64,000 nucleotides of DNA from Stenotrophomonas chelatiphaga (GCF_001431535.1 NZ_LDJK01000008.1:1-64000); one strand, 5' to 3'. Shown: positions 51,800 through 60,853, numbered from the stretch's first letter. Translations and numbers: made by a program. Notes: generated by a model from the letters alone, not told the origin.

Positions 51800-52459
51800 C
51801 TATGGGCCTGCCAGGATGCGTCGTGTCGGTGCGATGTCGGTGAATCGCTCGATGTCTGACATGATCGCTACCGTTTCTGGCGCGCTCAGTGCAGCATGCA
51901 TCGCGCCTTCAGTCTTGAATTTGCAGAGACAAACGGCTGCAATTTCCTGGTCGCCGTTCGCCGAAAACAGAACGTCGGTGGACTGGAGACCCAGCGGCAT
52001 CCAGGCCTCTTCGACCATGGGTATGTGGCGGGTCATGTAGTACTCGCGGTCGAAGCGATCTCCGAGCCTGCCCGCATAGCTCACCAGCATGTGCGTCCCA
52101 CTGGAACCTTCGGCGTCCTCTCGCGACACCTGGCCCTGAGCGAAGCCTTCAAGGACCGGCTCGACTCCATGGTCCGGTGGCGAGCCCTCCGATACAGGAT
52201 GGTCGGCCAAGGCGTGCACCGAGAGTGTCATCCAGGGATACAGCGGCAAGGAAGAAACAATGTCGTGGAGCTCGGTCGGGTGATCGACCTCCCAGATGCT
52301 CCAGTTGCCTTGCTGCGCAGGTGTCCGCCAGATATGGCGAAGCCTTCCCGCGGCCATATGCTCCTTGGCAATGGCGTGCTCTTTCGTGAGCAGATCCAGG
52401 CGCCTATCTTGATCCACGGTGGCGTCAAATCGAACAACGATGTTTAGGAGAAAGATCAT
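51800..52459 (-). CDS. Fused muconolactone-isomerase-like and EthD domain protein
   Basis: A 219-residue two-domain protein. Residues 1-90 are like muconolactone delta-isomerase (MIFLLNIVVRFDATVD, then RTPAQQGNWSIWEVD, YPWMTLSVHALADHP). Residues 120-219 are an EthD-type ferredoxin-like domain (HMLVSYAGRLGDRFDREYYM, HIPMVEEAWMPLGLQS, ETVAIMSDIERFTD). Each domain alone is a small dimeric alpha/beta barrel, so fusion makes an internal pseudo-dimer. First gene of the operon, divergent from the LysR gene. Confidence 0.8.
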   Translation of the reverse strand: MIFLLNIVVRFDATVDQDRRLDLLTKEHAIAKEHMAAGRLRHIWRTPAQQGNWSIWEVDHPTELHDIVSSLPLYPWMTLSVHALADHPVSEGSPPDHGVEPVLEGFAQGQVSREDAEGSSGTHMLVSYAGRLGDRFDREYYMTRHIPMVEEAWMPLGLQSTDVLFSANGDQEIAAVCLCKFKTEGAMHAALSAPETVAIMSDIERFTDIAPTRRILAGP

Positions 52460-52563
52460 CGCGACCTAATCGGGTGACTGGTTTACCATGGTGCTATGGA
52501 CAGTATTGTCTGTGGACTGCCATTGCTGCATATTCTTCGTGCATTTTTGAACGGGAAGACGAT

Positions 52564-53436
52564 ATGGAGTGGAGTGATGTCCGCATCTTTCTTGCTGCCA
52601 CTCGCGGCGGATCCTTTGGTGAGGCCGCTCGCAGTCTGGGAGTCAGCCATCCAACGGTTGGTCGTCGGGTCAAGGCGCTCGAAGATGAGGCCGGTCAGCC
52701 GCTCTTCCGACGAACGAAGGATGGCCTTGTCCTGACTGACGCCGGCGACGCGGTGCTGGCGCTGGCCGAGTCCATGGAAAATTCAGCGCTCTCCATGGAG
52801 CGTCGTCTCGCGGGAAATCAGGAACGCCTTGAGGGGATTCTTCGAATATCGTCAGCGGACTGGTTCGCTGGATATGTATTAGCTCCGGTCTTGGCAGAGC
52901 TCGGACGCCGTCACCCGGATGTTGTGCCAGAGGTGATCGCCAGCTATCGGCTGCTTGATCTCTCACGTCGTGACGCAGACGTCGCCTTCCGCATCGTGCC
53001 ATTTAGCGAGCCGGACATCGTGCAGCGCCGCCTGATGAAAATGCCTTACGGCCTCTACGGATCGTCAGAGACGGCCCGAAAGATGCAGGACGATCCGGCG
53101 TCGGTGGGGCTGATCCTAATGAATGCGGCGCAGTCGCATTTCCCAGATGTTGCCTGGGCGCTCGATACTTTTCCCGGCTCACGGCGCGTGTTTACAAGCA
53201 CCAGTCGGACGGTTCAGGCCCAGATGTGCTTACAAGGCGCCGGCATTGCGGTGTTGCCCACACCGCTTGGCGATGCATTGCCTGGACTTCAGCATATAGA
53301 GACGGCAGCTCAGCCACCTCCGAGCAGGGAGATATGGGTGGGCTATCACCAAGATTTGCGACATATGGACCGCTTGCGCGCGATGCTCGATCTTGCCGAT
53401 GCCATGCTGTCGGACTCTCTGGCTGCGCCACGCTGA
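52564..53436 (+). CDS. LysR-family transcriptional regulator
   Basis: A 290-residue LysR protein. The HTH (FLAATRGGSFGEAARSLGVSH, PTVGRRVKALEDEAGQPLFRR) is followed by the effector domain (GILRISSADWFAGYVL). It is divergent from the isomerase-EthD/hydrolase/MFS operon with 104 nt between. The frame is open upstream to 52474, but the ATG at 52564 starts right before the HTH. A GACAGTATTGTC dyad at about 52498-52509 lies in the gap. Confidence 0.9.
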   Translation: MEWSDVRIFLAATRGGSFGEAARSLGVSHPTVGRRVKALEDEAGQPLFRRTKDGLVLTDAGDAVLALAESMENSALSMERRLAGNQERLEGILRISSADWFAGYVLAPVLAELGRRHPDVVPEVIASYRLLDLSRRDADVAFRIVPFSEPDIVQRRLMKMPYGLYGSSETARKMQDDPASVGLILMNAAQSHFPDVAWALDTFPGSRRVFTSTSRTVQAQMCLQGAGIAVLPTPLGDALPGLQHIETAAQPPPSREIWVGYHQDLRHMDRLRAMLDLADAMLSDSLAAPR

Positions 53437-53674
53437 GTCCAACGTCGGTCAGACCGTGGTGGGCGCCGATTCAATGGTCGGTCGGCCGGTGTGTTCATCG
53501 TGCGGATCGAGATGCCGTGGCGTGCACGCTCCTTCAGGCGTGATCCAGCGACTTCGATTTCCGTGGATCTATAGGGATCGGCCAGCGTGCGGCCCAGGAC
53601 GCCTTCGAAAATCGATGAACCAATCGCTGCACGATCGGGCCGAGGGTCTCTAGCTTCCGATAGGCACCAGGCGA

Positions 53675-54253
53675 TCAACGCCTCTTGGGCCGCATCCGCT
53701 GCATGAACGCATCGATGATGGCATTGAACTTGTTGGGGTCGTTATACGCCCGCGCCATCACCATCGCCCCATAAACCGTTGTCTGGAAGAATTGCGAGGA
53801 GATGCGAGGATTCATTTCCAGCTCGATTGTGCCCTGCTTCTTGCCGAGCACCATGACGCGCTCAAGCCACTGTGCAAGGTCATTGAAATGGCCTTGCACT
53901 GCTACGGCGACTTCTGCCGGCAAACTGGGCAGCTCGACGGCAAGAACCCCGGCCAGACAGAAAGGGGATGATTGGTCTTCAATACAGCGCTTCCAATAAT
54001 CCACGTAGGCACGCAACTGCAGCATTGCATCAGGCGTCCCATGTTCTAGAGCGTCGACCTGAGCACGGATCGCGGCACGCCTTTGCTCCACCACCGCAAC
54101 CACCAGATCCACCTTGGAAGGAAAATGGTGATGAATACTTGCCTTACGAATCCCAATCGCCTCGGCTAGGTCGGCGTAGCTAAACCCGTTGTAGCCGGCA
54201 TCGACGATCAGCCGTGCAGCCTCTTCGATCAATCTGGTTGCCGTGTCTCTCAA
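53675..54253 (-). CDS. TetR-family transcriptional repressor
   Basis: A 192-residue TetR regulator. The HTH is LIEEAARLIVDAGYNGFSYADLAEAIGIRKASIHHHFPSKVDLV. The effector domain includes CIEDQSSPFCLAGVLAVELPSLP. The only start fitting the frame is a TTG at 54253, just downstream of a palindrome; an in-frame stop lies 12 nt further upstream. Three copies of the same operator occur: before this gene, before the OsmC gene and before the membrane-protein gene (55125), so those three are its likely targets. Confidence 0.88.
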   Translation of the reverse strand: MRDTATRLIEEAARLIVDAGYNGFSYADLAEAIGIRKASIHHHFPSKVDLVVAVVEQRRAAIRAQVDALEHGTPDAMLQLRAYVDYWKRCIEDQSSPFCLAGVLAVELPSLPAEVAVAVQGHFNDLAQWLERVMVLGKKQGTIELEMNPRISSQFFQTTVYGAMVMARAYNDPNKFNAIIDAFMQRMRPKRR

Positions 54254-54266
54254 AGCATCACCAATC

Positions 54267-54282
54267 TACCTAATGGTAGGTA
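54267..54282. promoter_or_regulatory. TetR operator 1 (autoregulatory)
   Basis: TACCTA-ATGG-TAGGTA, two perfect 6-nt arms, 14 nt upstream of the TetR start. Half-site spacing from the centre matches the other two sites. Confidence 0.65.
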
Positions 54283-54377
54283 AATATAAGTTCCAGTGAC
54301 CAGCGTTGCAACCACCGTCCGACGGCAGGGCCCGAAAAAATCCTGCTGCCAACGACAACGCAGACAAGAACACGCGC

Positions 54378-54406
54378 TTGACACCTACCTACTAGTAGGA
54401 CAGTAT
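54378..54406 (+). promoter_or_regulatory. Promoter with TetR operator 2, before the OsmC gene
   Basis: TTGACA (54378-54383) is followed by CTACCTACTAGTAGGACA (54385-54402), whose 12-nt core CCTACTAGTAGG is a perfect palindrome. The -10 would fall near 54400-54406. The operator fills the spacer, so repressor binding would block RNA polymerase. Confidence 0.65.
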
Positions 54407-54478
54407 GCGTCTCATCGGCGGCTGGCGCCGACGGCGCGCTCGACGTCACGAGTGCTCCTGCTATCAAAGGAAAACGAT

Positions 54479-54949
54479 ATGTCTGTAGACGTGAAGTACC
54501 GCGCTGTCGCTACTGCAACCGGCGGCCGAGAAGGAAGCGCCCGCACAAGCGACGGCAATCTGAATGTTCGGCTGGTGACGCCCAAAGAGCTGGGTGGAGC
54601 AGGCGGCGACGGCACCAACCCTGAGCAGCTATTCGCTGCGGGCTACTCCGGTTGTTTCCTGAGTGCCATGAAGGTCGCCGCGTCCAAACTAGGCTTGACG
54701 GTACCGGCCGACGCGGCGGTCACCGCAACGGTGGGGATTGGTCCACGCGCTGCGGGCGGGTTTGGCATCGCCGTGGACCTCGCGATCGACCTGCCGGGCG
54801 TGGATCAGCAGGACGCCACCAGGCTGGTCGAAACCGCCCATCAGAGCTGCCCCTACTCCAATGCAACGCGCAACAACATCGATGTCACGCTTTCAGTGAT
54901 CTCGCAGCAGCGCGGCGAGAGCGAGAGCGCGGCGGCCCGACTCGCATGA
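54479..54949 (+). CDS. ohr: OsmC/Ohr-family organic hydroperoxide reductase
   Basis: A 156-residue peroxidase of the Ohr subgroup. The two redox Cys are in GYSGCFLSAMK (near residue 60) and HQSCPYSNATR (near residue 124). The start SVDVKYRAVATATGGREGSA is typical. Ohr detoxifies organic hydroperoxides in the cytoplasm using lipoylated proteins. It is normally controlled by OhrR (MarR family); here a TetR operator lies in its promoter, a different regulatory scheme. Confidence 0.93.
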   Translation: MSVDVKYRAVATATGGREGSARTSDGNLNVRLVTPKELGGAGGDGTNPEQLFAAGYSGCFLSAMKVAASKLGLTVPADAAVTATVGIGPRAAGGFGIAVDLAIDLPGVDQQDATRLVETAHQSCPYSNATRNNIDVTLSVISQQRGESESAAARLA

Positions 54950-55026
54950 GCAGGTCCGGGCGGGCCGCATTCAGCCTCCGCACCGTCCCCTCGGGTCATC
55001 GCTGACCGCTGCGCACCTCTCTTCCT

Positions 55027-55050
55027 AAAAAAGGCCCGGCCTTTTTTTTT
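55027..55050. terminator. Strong bidirectional terminator
   Basis: AAAAAAGGC (55027-55035) pairs with GCCTTTTTT (from 55039) around a CCG loop, and nine Ts follow (55042-55050). A classical intrinsic terminator, 78 nt after the OsmC stop. Confidence 0.85.
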
Positions 55051-55063
55051 AAACGTTGCACCC

Positions 55064-55081
55064 CTACCACCTAGTTGGTAG
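55064..55081. promoter_or_regulatory. TetR operator 3, before the membrane-protein gene
   Basis: CTACCACCTAGTTGGTAG, 16 of 18 positions symmetric, with TACC at the same distance from the centre as in operators 1 and 2. It lies 44 nt before the start at 55125. Confidence 0.65.
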
Positions 55082-55124
55082 ATAACATTCCCGTTTTGTC
55101 ACCAACTCAAAAAGGTGTTTTAAC

Positions 55125-55706
55125 ATGTCAAGTTCTACTTCGATCGCTAGCAGGACCAATTCCTGGCTTCAAACCTATTATTTCCTGCGAACCATCGTGT
55201 CGGCTGTATGGATCCTGCTTGCGGTATTTATCGGCAAGAATGACCCGAAGGTCGGTGCTGCCCTGCTCATCGCCTATCCCGCATGGGATGCGTTGGCCAA
55301 TCACCTGGATGCCCAGAAGAACGGCGGCCTGCGCGCCAACCCTACCCAGGCGCTCAATTTCGTTGTCAGTGTGCTCACCGCGATCGCGATCGCCGTCGCG
55401 CTCACCAAGGGCATGCCCGCTGTCATCTCTGTCGTTGGCGCTTGGGCCATCCTCTCAGGCGTGCTGCAACTGGCCACCGCCGTGCGTCGCTGGAAGACCT
55501 CAGGTGGCCAGTGGGTGATGATCCTCAGCGGCGCGCAGTCCGCGCTCGCTGGCGTGATTTTCTTCAAGCAAGCAACCTCCGGCATGCCGCTGGATGTCGG
55601 CACGGTGGCTCCCTACGCCGGCGTTGGTGCGTTCTATTTCCTCTTCTCGGCGATTTGGATCACCGTGAAGAACGCACGCCAACGCCCCAAGTCTTTTGCC
55701 CGCTGA
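55125..55706 (+). CDS. DUF308/HdeD-like membrane protein
   Basis: A 193-residue polytopic membrane protein with about five hydrophobic segments. The stretch VVGAWAILSGVLQLATAVRRWKTSGGQW and the following ILSGAQSALAGVIFF recall DUF308/HdeD-like proteins, which protect against acid or membrane stress. It follows the third TetR operator, so it appears to belong to the same regulon as OsmC. The start has no strong SD. Confidence 0.7.
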   Translation: MSSSTSIASRTNSWLQTYYFLRTIVSAVWILLAVFIGKNDPKVGAALLIAYPAWDALANHLDAQKNGGLRANPTQALNFVVSVLTAIAIAVALTKGMPAVISVVGAWAILSGVLQLATAVRRWKTSGGQWVMILSGAQSALAGVIFFKQATSGMPLDVGTVAPYAGVGAFYFLFSAIWITVKNARQRPKSFAR

Positions 55707-56109
55707 GTACCGCCTGGGCCGGACCGTTTACGGCCCGGCTTCGGGCACCTTGTCGTCTCCCCCATGCTCGGAAATACCCGGTGACCCCGCCTGATGTCGC
55801 TTGTCCAGTTACCAGGCGCTTTCCTGTGCTTCAAGACCGCGATTGCAATGCACGCGCTCACACGAAACGGCTCGCCGCTCCATTACGCGCTGGGGATCGA
55901 GCGATCCACTCGATGCCTGATGCCGCCTGGCTGGAATCGCCGGCCAAGGCGATTGGAGGGCGGCACGCATCGGGCTATCGCAGTCCCAACGTTCGCCGTC
56001 TTTCTGATCTCTGCATCCTGATTCACATTGACAAGATCGCCGGCGACTCTTGCGGTGTCATCCATTTAATCGCCCTCCCCCTCCCGGGCAGGGCAAAGGT
56101 AGGAAATCA
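55707..56109. other. Intergenic region, 403 nt
   Basis: A GGGCCG/CGGCCC hairpin (55716-55721 with 55731-55736) probably terminates the membrane-protein transcript. The rest holds short open frames with no recognisable product. Confidence 0.45.
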
Positions 56110-57528
56110 GTGTCAAACGATAACCCGATTCATGATGCTCAGCCGAGCGTTCACCAATTCGATGCCATTATCATCGGCGCCGGACAGGCTGGACCATCGC
56201 TCGCCGGCAGGCTTAATGCCGCTGGAAAGCGTGTGGCCATTATCGAGCGTCACCTTGTCGGCGGCACCTGCGTTAACACCGGCTGCAAGCCGACCAAGAC
56301 GCTTGTTGCCAGCGCTTATGCAGTCCACACGGCAAGAAGAGGCGGCGAATACGGCTTCTCGACGGGAGAGGTCGATGTGGACATGCCAGCTGTCGCCGCG
56401 CGCGCAAGGCAAGTGATCGATGATTCGCGTGGCAGCAACGAAGCCTGGCTTGACGGCATGCTCAATGTTGAGCTCATCCGCGGGCACGCGCGCTTTATTG
56501 GATCAAAGTTGGTGGAGGTCAACGGGCAGCACTTGACCGCTCCCAACATCTTTATCAATGTCGGTGGTCGCCCCGGTATCCCAGATCTTCCGGGCCTGAT
56601 GAATGTGCCATTCATGACCAATGCCGGCATGGTCGCACTGGACGTCCTTCCTCGGCACCTGATCGTGATCGGTGGCAGTTACATCGGACTCGAGTTTGCT
56701 CAGATGTACCGTCGATTCGGCGCTGAGGTCACGCTCATCGAGCGAAGCGACCGCCTCATTCCCCGTGAGGATCCAGACATCTCTGCGGCAGTCCGCCGGA
56801 TCCTGGAAGGAGAGCACATCAAGGTGCTCACGAGCGCAAGTCGGATCGAATTTCGCTCTGATGGACAAGACACGACGATCTTGCTTGAAACCGAGGCAGG
56901 TCCGACCGCTATCGTTGGCAGCCATGTACTGGTCGCAACCGGGCGAGTGCCCAACACCGATGCGCTTGGACTGGACGCGGCCGGTATCGCCTGCGACGAG
57001 CATGGTTACATTCGGGTAGACGAGCGACTTCAAACCACGGTCGACGGCGTCTACGCATTGGGAGACTGCAATGGCCAAGGCACGTTTACTCACACCGCTT
57101 ATAACGACTTCGAGATCGTGGCTGCCAACTTGCTCGATGGCGACGATCGGCACGTCAGTAGCCGAGTGTCGAGCTACGCGCTATTTATCGACCCTCCCCT
57201 TGCACGCGTTGGCCTCACTCAGGCTCAGGCGGTCGCCACGGGCCGTCCCCTCCTCTACTCCAAGCGCGAGATGACCAGGGTCGGACGCGCCGTCGAAAAG
57301 GGGGAGACCAAGGGATTCATGACGGTGATCGCTGATGCCGAAACCAGGCAAGTCCTGGGCGCCGCAATCCTGGGAACGGGGGGCGACGAGGCGATCCACG
57401 GGTTGCTCAACATGATGAATGCAGAGCGGACCATCGATGAAATCCGCTGGGCGGTTCCAATTCATCCGACGGTTGCAGAGTTCTTCCCCACGATGATGCT
57501 TGATCTGAAAGCACAAGCCCAAGCTTGA
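56110..57528 (+). CDS. MerA/dihydrolipoamide-dehydrogenase-like FAD-disulfide oxidoreductase
   Basis: A 472-residue pyridine-nucleotide-disulfide oxidoreductase. The GTG at 56110 has AGGAAATCA upstream. It has the FAD fold (IIIGAGQAGPSLAGRL), the redox disulfide GGTCVNTGCKPTKT (near residues 50-60), the NAD(P) fold (VIGGSYIGLEFAQMYRRFG near residue 185), YALGDCNG and the C-terminal HPTVAEFFPTM with the catalytic His-Glu. It lacks the N-terminal heavy-metal domain and C-terminal Cys pair of mercuric reductase, so it is not a true MerA. Function may be in thiol or quinone redox stress. Confidence 0.87.
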   Translation: MSNDNPIHDAQPSVHQFDAIIIGAGQAGPSLAGRLNAAGKRVAIIERHLVGGTCVNTGCKPTKTLVASAYAVHTARRGGEYGFSTGEVDVDMPAVAARARQVIDDSRGSNEAWLDGMLNVELIRGHARFIGSKLVEVNGQHLTAPNIFINVGGRPGIPDLPGLMNVPFMTNAGMVALDVLPRHLIVIGGSYIGLEFAQMYRRFGAEVTLIERSDRLIPREDPDISAAVRRILEGEHIKVLTSASRIEFRSDGQDTTILLETEAGPTAIVGSHVLVATGRVPNTDALGLDAAGIACDEHGYIRVDERLQTTVDGVYALGDCNGQGTFTHTAYNDFEIVAANLLDGDDRHVSSRVSSYALFIDPPLARVGLTQAQAVATGRPLLYSKREMTRVGRAVEKGETKGFMTVIADAETRQVLGAAILGTGGDEAIHGLLNMMNAERTIDEIRWAVPIHPTVAEFFPTMMLDLKAQAQA

Positions 57529-57889
57529 GATCGCGAGCCGCGGCATTGGCCCTGGAAGCGCTGGGGAGATACGACCTGCTCGCCGCTCAAAGCAACGTTG
57601 CACTTGTTGCTGGCGCATTTTTTGAGGACTGGTTTGAAGCGGTCCATATTTGAACCGCCAGGGCTGGTCGCGTGGGAGAGGCAGAGGAACCTGCAGCTAC
57701 CGCCGGCCGTGGGACTCGTCGCAAGACGATGGCTTTTCGATAGCGCATGGTTATTACGGTTGCCGTAGCTAGCAGGACGATCCGTGTCTGACCAGCCAAG
57801 AGCGCAAGTCAGCCCGATCCTTCGCCGGCTTGGCAAGCGATCGGGCAATTGCATCGCTTGCCAAACCGGCAGTCATCGACAGACCGAAT

Positions 57890-58010
57890 CAAGGAGTACT
57901 CGACGTGCATGTGGTGGATGCTGGCATCGCAATCTCGGGTGACGCGCTCGAACAGGATCCCGACGAGATCGATCGCTTGCTGAGGATCAATATCCACGCG
58001 CCCTGCGCAC
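57890..58010 (+). pseudogene. Short SDR remnant
   Basis: In a 595-nt gap, one frame reads VDAGIAISGDALEQDPDEID, then RLLRINIHAP, which matches the segment after the NNAG motif of short-chain dehydrogenases. Neither the cofactor loop nor the catalytic YxxxK follows. This looks like a decayed fragment, perhaps left from a duplication or transfer. The rest of the gap (57529-58123) holds nothing recognisable. Confidence 0.5.
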
Positions 58011-58123
58011 ACCATCGACGGGGCTTTCGGCGCCTGAGGTGATCTCGATGCCGGACGAATGAATCAGATCGCATTCGTCCGGCTCCGACGCTGATCTGCG
58101 TCATTTCCAGAAGGGTTCTACTC

Positions 58124-59416
58124 TTGAAAAGCCGTTATCACCTGCGTCTCCTGGCCATGCTGGCCTATGCGGGCTTTCCCGGCGCCATGGCGAGCCAGAC
58201 CGATCCCGTCACCCATACCGGGGCGGCGCTGGACGCCTGGCGCATGGATGAGGCGATCGCAATGTTGCCGACGCTGCCTGGCACGGCCGAGGGCGACTAT
58301 GTGCGGGGCCTCGTGGCCAATCGCCTGAACGATGTCGATGCCTCAACGCGCGCCCTTCTGCATGCGCTGCCCGAGCTGGAGCGACGGCATTCGCCGCGGG
58401 CGGCAGACGCCCTGCTGACTCTCTCCGATGATTACCAGAAAAGCTCGTTGTACGCGGATCAGGCCAAGGCGCTGCGCGAAGTGCTGCAGCATCACGCGAA
58501 AGACATAGATCCCGACGCCGTACGGGGTGTAAGAGATGTCCTGGCACTGGCAAGCGCTCTCAGCGGTTCGCCACCCCAGTCCATAAGCTTTGCGGGGCCG
58601 TCCCGATTGCCCATCCGACGCAATCCTCTCGGCACGCTGGACGTCGAGGCGGTGGCCAACGGCATCGGCGGATCATGGATGTTGGACTCTGGCGCCAATT
58701 ATTCTGTCGTCAGCGAGAGCTTCGCCAAGCGTCTCGGCCTCTCGGTCAAGGATGGAACAGGGGGCATCGCTTCCAGTACTGGCGTGACGGTTCAGAGCAA
58801 AGTGGCGATCATCAAGGAGATTCACCTGGGCAGTGCCACGCTCCGCAATGTAGCCGTGCTAGTGGTCAGCGACGCGCTGTTGCACATTAGACTGCCCGCC
58901 AAGGAACACCAGATTTCCGCTGCATTGGGCTTCCCCGTATTCCAGGCGCTTGGCCGGATCCGCTTCCACGGCGACAAGGCCATCTCGATCGGACCCGCTT
59001 CCGGTCCGCTCGAAGGTGGCACGCAAATCTATATGGACGGCCTGACGCCGACTGTTATGGTTTCTACCGAAGGAGAGATGGTGCCTCTCGTACTGGACAC
59101 CGGTGCCAGCGCCACCGGCCTGTCTTCTGCCTATTGGATCAAGGTCAAGGATCGCGCGGGCGCCTGGCCCCGCTCCCAACAGCTTTCAGCAGGCATGGGC
59201 GGTGCGCGAAGTTTCGACACGGTCAACCAGCCCGAATGGAAGTTCGTTCTAGGCAAGCAAGAAATCACGCTCAAGAACGTGCGGATTCAAACGACAAGCA
59301 GGCCTGGCCCGGGCGGTCCGCCCATGTTCGGCACGCTTGGCCAAGACGCGTGGTCCGATGCGGCCGGTTTCACCCTGGATTTCCGATCGATGCGTTTCCG
59401 GATCGACCGGGATTAG
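58124..59416 (+). CDS. Exported retropepsin-like aspartic protease (two-lobed)
   Basis: A 430-residue secreted protein beginning with a TTG (58124) and a signal peptide (HLRLLAMLAYAGFPGAMA). A helical repeat-like region spans residues 30-150. Two retropepsin-type lobes follow: WMLDSGANYSVVSESFAKRL near 185 and LVLDTGASATGLSS near 322, each with the Asp-Ser/Thr-Gly-Ala motif. A single chain carrying both lobes resembles pepsin architecture built from bacterial retropepsin-like units. The substrate is unknown. It stands alone in the gap between the FAD enzyme and the EthD gene. Confidence 0.8.
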   Translation: MKSRYHLRLLAMLAYAGFPGAMASQTDPVTHTGAALDAWRMDEAIAMLPTLPGTAEGDYVRGLVANRLNDVDASTRALLHALPELERRHSPRAADALLTLSDDYQKSSLYADQAKALREVLQHHAKDIDPDAVRGVRDVLALASALSGSPPQSISFAGPSRLPIRRNPLGTLDVEAVANGIGGSWMLDSGANYSVVSESFAKRLGLSVKDGTGGIASSTGVTVQSKVAIIKEIHLGSATLRNVAVLVVSDALLHIRLPAKEHQISAALGFPVFQALGRIRFHGDKAISIGPASGPLEGGTQIYMDGLTPTVMVSTEGEMVPLVLDTGASATGLSSAYWIKVKDRAGAWPRSQQLSAGMGGARSFDTVNQPEWKFVLGKQEITLKNVRIQTTSRPGPGGPPMFGTLGQDAWSDAAGFTLDFRSMRFRIDRD

Positions 59417-59602
59417 TGGATGCTTGCAAGAGCGATCCGGACCGCACGCATCACCGGTATGAGCCGCTTGCGCTGCCGGTCCCGTCGCCCATTGCTTAGG
59501 CGTCGAACGTCGAAATCGTCGATGGCGACTATGTGTCGTCGCGATAGCGCAAGCTTCGTCCGCTGATCTTCGGACTTCCCGGCGTGGCGAAGAGCTGCTC
59601 GC

Positions 59603-59905
59603 TCATGATTCTGTAAACAAGCTTCGGAGCACGACGGTGGCGTCGGTAAAGTTTTTCACATCGTCCATCACTTGCTGCGTCCTCGGGTTTGCCAGTGCGG
59701 CACGCATCGCCTGCTCCGACGAGAAAGTGTATACGCCTACTGATAGCCAGTTGCCGGTCTCCGCGTATGGGAAGAAGGCTTCGGCAGATTGAAGACCATG
59801 CTCCTCCCAGCACGCCTTCGCTAGTTTGAAGTGGTCGTTCGCGTAATAGTCCCGATCAAATCGCACGCCGGCGTCACCCGCGCAAACCACCATCATCTTC
59901 GTCAT
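59603..59905 (-). CDS. EthD-family small protein
   Basis: A 100-residue EthD domain protein (ferredoxin-like dimer): MMVVCAGDAGVRFDRDYYAN, then AKACWEEHGLQSAEAFFPYAET, VYTFSSEQAMRAAL, and the C-terminal ATVVLRSLF. The start is the ATG at 59905. It resembles the C-terminal half of the fused protein at 51800-52459. EthD proteins act in ring or ether degradation pathways and in quinone-like chemistry. It is followed by the SDR gene on the same strand, 85 nt upstream of its own start. Confidence 0.82.
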   Translation of the reverse strand: MTKMMVVCAGDAGVRFDRDYYANDHFKLAKACWEEHGLQSAEAFFPYAETGNWLSVGVYTFSSEQAMRAALANPRTQQVMDDVKNFTDATVVLRSLFTES

Positions 59906-59989
59906 GTTCTCTCTCTTTGGATTCACTGTGCTGAGTGGGTCGCCATTGGAAGCGCGAGCCGGATAGCCAGCGCCTTCACCGGCGGTTAC

Positions 59990-60742
59990 TCATGCGCTGA
60001 TGCCGCCATCAACGAGTATGCCGGAGCCGGTCACATAGGCGGCGCCGGGTCCGGCGAGGAAGGCGACAGCTTCGGCGACTTCACGAGTTTTTCCGTAGCG
60101 GGCGATGGACAGGCTCGGGAGGATGGAAGACGCAAGCGGGCCGTCGGCAGGGTTCATGTCAGTATCGATTGGGCCCGGGCGGACCAGATTGACGGTGATG
60201 GCACGAGGCCCCAACTCACGCGCGAGCCCGCGGGTGAAGCTCTCCATCGCCGATTTGGTAGCCGCATATACCGCGATGCCGGCGAACGGAACGGCCAGCC
60301 CCGCATTGCTGCCGATCGTGACGATGCGTCCGCCGTTCGGGATGTGTTTCAGCGCCGCCTGGGTCGTCACGAAAACCCCGCGTACGTTGACGTTCAACTG
60401 CAGGTCCATCTCTTCCAGCGACTGGTCAGGGAAAGAGCCTGCAATAAGAACGCCCGCGTTATTCACCAGGATGTCCAGGCCACCCAGATCGGCGGCGGTA
60501 CGTTCGACGGCCGCGATCGAGGCTTCAGGGCTAGCCGCGTCGGCCCGAATTGCAACAGCGTTGCGGCCTAGGTCGCGAATCTCCGCGGCCAGCGTCTCGG
60601 CCTTTTCTGCAGACTTCTCATAGGTAATGGCGACATCGGCGCCGTCTTCGGCCAATTTCAACGCGATTGCTGCCCCGATGCCGCGCGCGGCACCGGTAAC
60701 CAGGGCTCGCTTACCCGCCAAGGGGAGGGACAGATGGTTCAT
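59990..60742 (-). CDS. Classical short-chain dehydrogenase/reductase
   Basis: A 250-residue SDR. AGGAG precedes the ATG at 60742. It has GAARGIG (cofactor loop), NNAG near 94, Ser in TIGSNAG near 145, and YAATK near 158-162, with a C-terminal VDGGISA. It is the first gene of a unit with the EthD protein and is divergent from the TetR gene at 60854. The similar pairing of SDR with EthD suggests one detoxification unit. Confidence 0.9.
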   Translation of the reverse strand: MNHLSLPLAGKRALVTGAARGIGAAIALKLAEDGADVAITYEKSAEKAETLAAEIRDLGRNAVAIRADAASPEASIAAVERTAADLGGLDILVNNAGVLIAGSFPDQSLEEMDLQLNVNVRGVFVTTQAALKHIPNGGRIVTIGSNAGLAVPFAGIAVYAATKSAMESFTRGLARELGPRAITVNLVRPGPIDTDMNPADGPLASSILPSLSIARYGKTREVAEAVAFLAGPGAAYVTGSGILVDGGISA

Positions 60743-60853
60743 GGCAATTCTCCTGCGAATTAGTTCTGTATTGATCGACACATAAAACATACCTGCTGCA
60801 TTTCGTAGGCGCAAGCGATTTATGTAATGATTGGCAAAAAAAGGATCAGTGAC

